Positions 6,140 through 6,851 of a stretch of 6,851 nucleotides of DNA are shown here, piece by piece (within the stretch, counting starts at the first letter, position 1; each line of letters starts with the position of its first letter). This DNA is from Candidatus Aminicenantota bacterium. Its GTDB lineage: Bacteria > Acidobacteriota > Aminicenantia > UBA2199. The stretch covers positions 1 to 6,851 of the forward strand of contig JAPKZM010000026.1 of NCBI GenBank assembly GCA_026393775.1, written 5' to 3'. The position numbers and the translations under genes are program-made. The notes below the pieces were generated by a model, which was given only the letters and a program-made list of their open reading frames with translations, had not been told where the DNA came from and did not search any database.

Positions 6140-6829
6140 TCATCTGGAGAATGTGGTCACCATTTTGGTCTCATCGGGGTTTATGGAACCTGAATACGTG
6201 GATAACTTTCCGTCAACGATAGTTGTCAACAGGTACGATGTGGAACCCGTGCCACTGCAGGAGGAGTAATAATTGACGACGACCGTATAGGTGCCGCTCG
6301 GAGCCGTGACCCAGTATATATTTTCAGCCGGGGTGGAGCAGTTGAGGTTATAACAACCAGCGTTGGAATCAATATCCAAATCGCCTAATTTCCCCTGGCA
6401 AGTTGCCGATGGAAAATCATAATAGATCGTTGCACCACACGGATCGGCGACCCAAAGGTCAAGATCGGCGCAATTATACCATTGCAAAGTAACTTTCACT
6501 TGCCCCGTCCCGCCGGGCAGGTCGGTGTTGGTATCCGTGCTCTTTTTCTTGATGAACAGGAAGTATACAGCCAAACCGATTCCTACCACGCCTGCCGCGG
6601 CGAGGATAAGCCAGAGTTTGGACTTCTTTTCCTTCTTTTTGACATGCGATTTAGGGCTTTCTTCTTCGATGAAGCCGGGTCCGCTGCTGTTATTCTGCGC
6701 CATCGTTGTTTTAGAATTCCCTGCCTTCGTAGCCGCCGGGGCGGGTGTGGTCCATAGATGGAGCAGCGCCACGAAGCTGACCAGCACGATCAGGGAAATC
6801 GTTTTGCGTTGAAGATTATTTAATTTCAT
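6140..6829 (-). CDS. Membrane-anchored protein with a YfaP/DUF2135-like domain
   Basis: A 229-residue protein in four parts. Residues 1-33 look like a signal peptide (basic start, hydrophobic core 11-25, possible cleavage after PAPA at 29-32). A polar, Ser/Gly/Glu-containing linker (34-62) leads into a Lys-rich stretch. A second hydrophobic segment (about 72-93) is flanked by lysines on both sides. The rest (110-229) is a beta-rich domain with ADLDLWVADPCG (121-132), GDLDIDSNAG (149-158), ENIYW (169-173) and PSGTYTVVVNYY (177-188). That order, D-L-D-L-x-V then L-D-x-D-x-N then E-N-I-x-W then G-x-Y-x-V-x-V, matches the uncharacterised YfaP/DUF2135 family as I recall it. Six cysteines (120, 131, 144, 159, 164, 191) suggest disulphides in an extracytoplasmic domain. 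Function is unknown. A strong SD site supports the start; the promoter is outside the window. Confidence 0.8.
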   Translation of the reverse strand: MKLNNLQRKTISLIVLVSFVALLHLWTTPAPAATKAGNSKTTMAQNNSSGPGFIEEESPKSHVKKKEKKSKLWLILAAAGVVGIGLAVYFLFIKKKSTDTNTDLPGGTGQVKVTLQWYNCADLDLWVADPCGATIYYDFPSATCQGKLGDLDIDSNAGCYNLNCSTPAENIYWVTAPSGTYTVVVNYYSSCSGTGSTSYLLTTIVDGKLSTYSGSINPDETKMVTTFSR

Positions 6830-6833
6830 CGAT

Positions 6834-6840
6834 CCTCCTT
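6834..6840 (-). promoter_or_regulatory. Strong Shine-Dalgarno site of the YfaP-like gene
   Basis: The minus strand reads AAGGAGG, four bases (ATCG) before the ATG at 6829. It shows that this genome does use canonical SD initiation, in contrast to the SD-less starts of the peptidase, rsmD and rel genes. Confidence 0.75.
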
Positions 6841-6851
6841 TTAATGATACG

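Overview
The window is a stretch of chromosome from a bacterium, moderately GC-rich, with five complete protein genes and one gene cut by the left edge. The genes are a mix of housekeeping and secreted or membrane functions: a probable GH130 glycoside phosphorylase (partial), a small orphan membrane protein, a secreted S9A prolyl-oligopeptidase-type peptidase, RsmD (16S rRNA methyltransferase), a long bifunctional RelA/SpoT-type (p)ppGpp enzyme, and a membrane-anchored protein with a YfaP/DUF2135-like domain. This mix resembles Acidobacteriota/Aminicenantota-type genomes, but that is an impression and not demonstrated. I see no CRISPR array, rRNA or tRNA gene, transposase or phage gene.

Layout from left to right. 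Bases 1-264 (minus) hold the N-terminal 88 codons of the GH130-like protein. Bases 403-714 (minus) encode a 103-residue membrane protein with a good sigma70-type promoter and Shine-Dalgarno (SD) site. Bases 715-1040 have no intact gene: they carry that promoter, a short reading frame that looks like the 3' end of a lost gene (about 838-930), and the promoter of the peptidase. The S9A peptidase (1041-3239, plus) converges on rsmD (3331-3879, minus) across 91 bp that contain a small palindromic motif. rsmD and rel (3981-6125, plus) are divergent, sharing a 101-bp promoter region. rel then converges on the YfaP-like gene (6140-6829, minus), with only 14 bp between the stop codons.

The most interesting pattern concerns gene starts. 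Four of the six genes (GH130-like, S9A peptidase, rsmD, rel) have no visible SD site. Each has a -10-like hexamer ending only 6-9 bases before the ATG, three of them with a -35-like hexamer exactly 17 bases upstream. These mRNAs would begin at or within a few bases of the start codon, so they look leaderless. The other two genes (small membrane protein and YfaP-like protein) have strong purine-rich SD sites, and the small-membrane-protein promoter lies about 50 bases upstream of its ATG. Two modes of translation initiation therefore appear side by side.

Functionally, rsmD and rel both bear on ribosomes (rRNA modification and the stringent response), but they are transcribed apart. The other genes show no evident pathway link to them or to each other, apart from a plausible shared theme of nutrient scavenging for the GH130-like enzyme and the peptidase.
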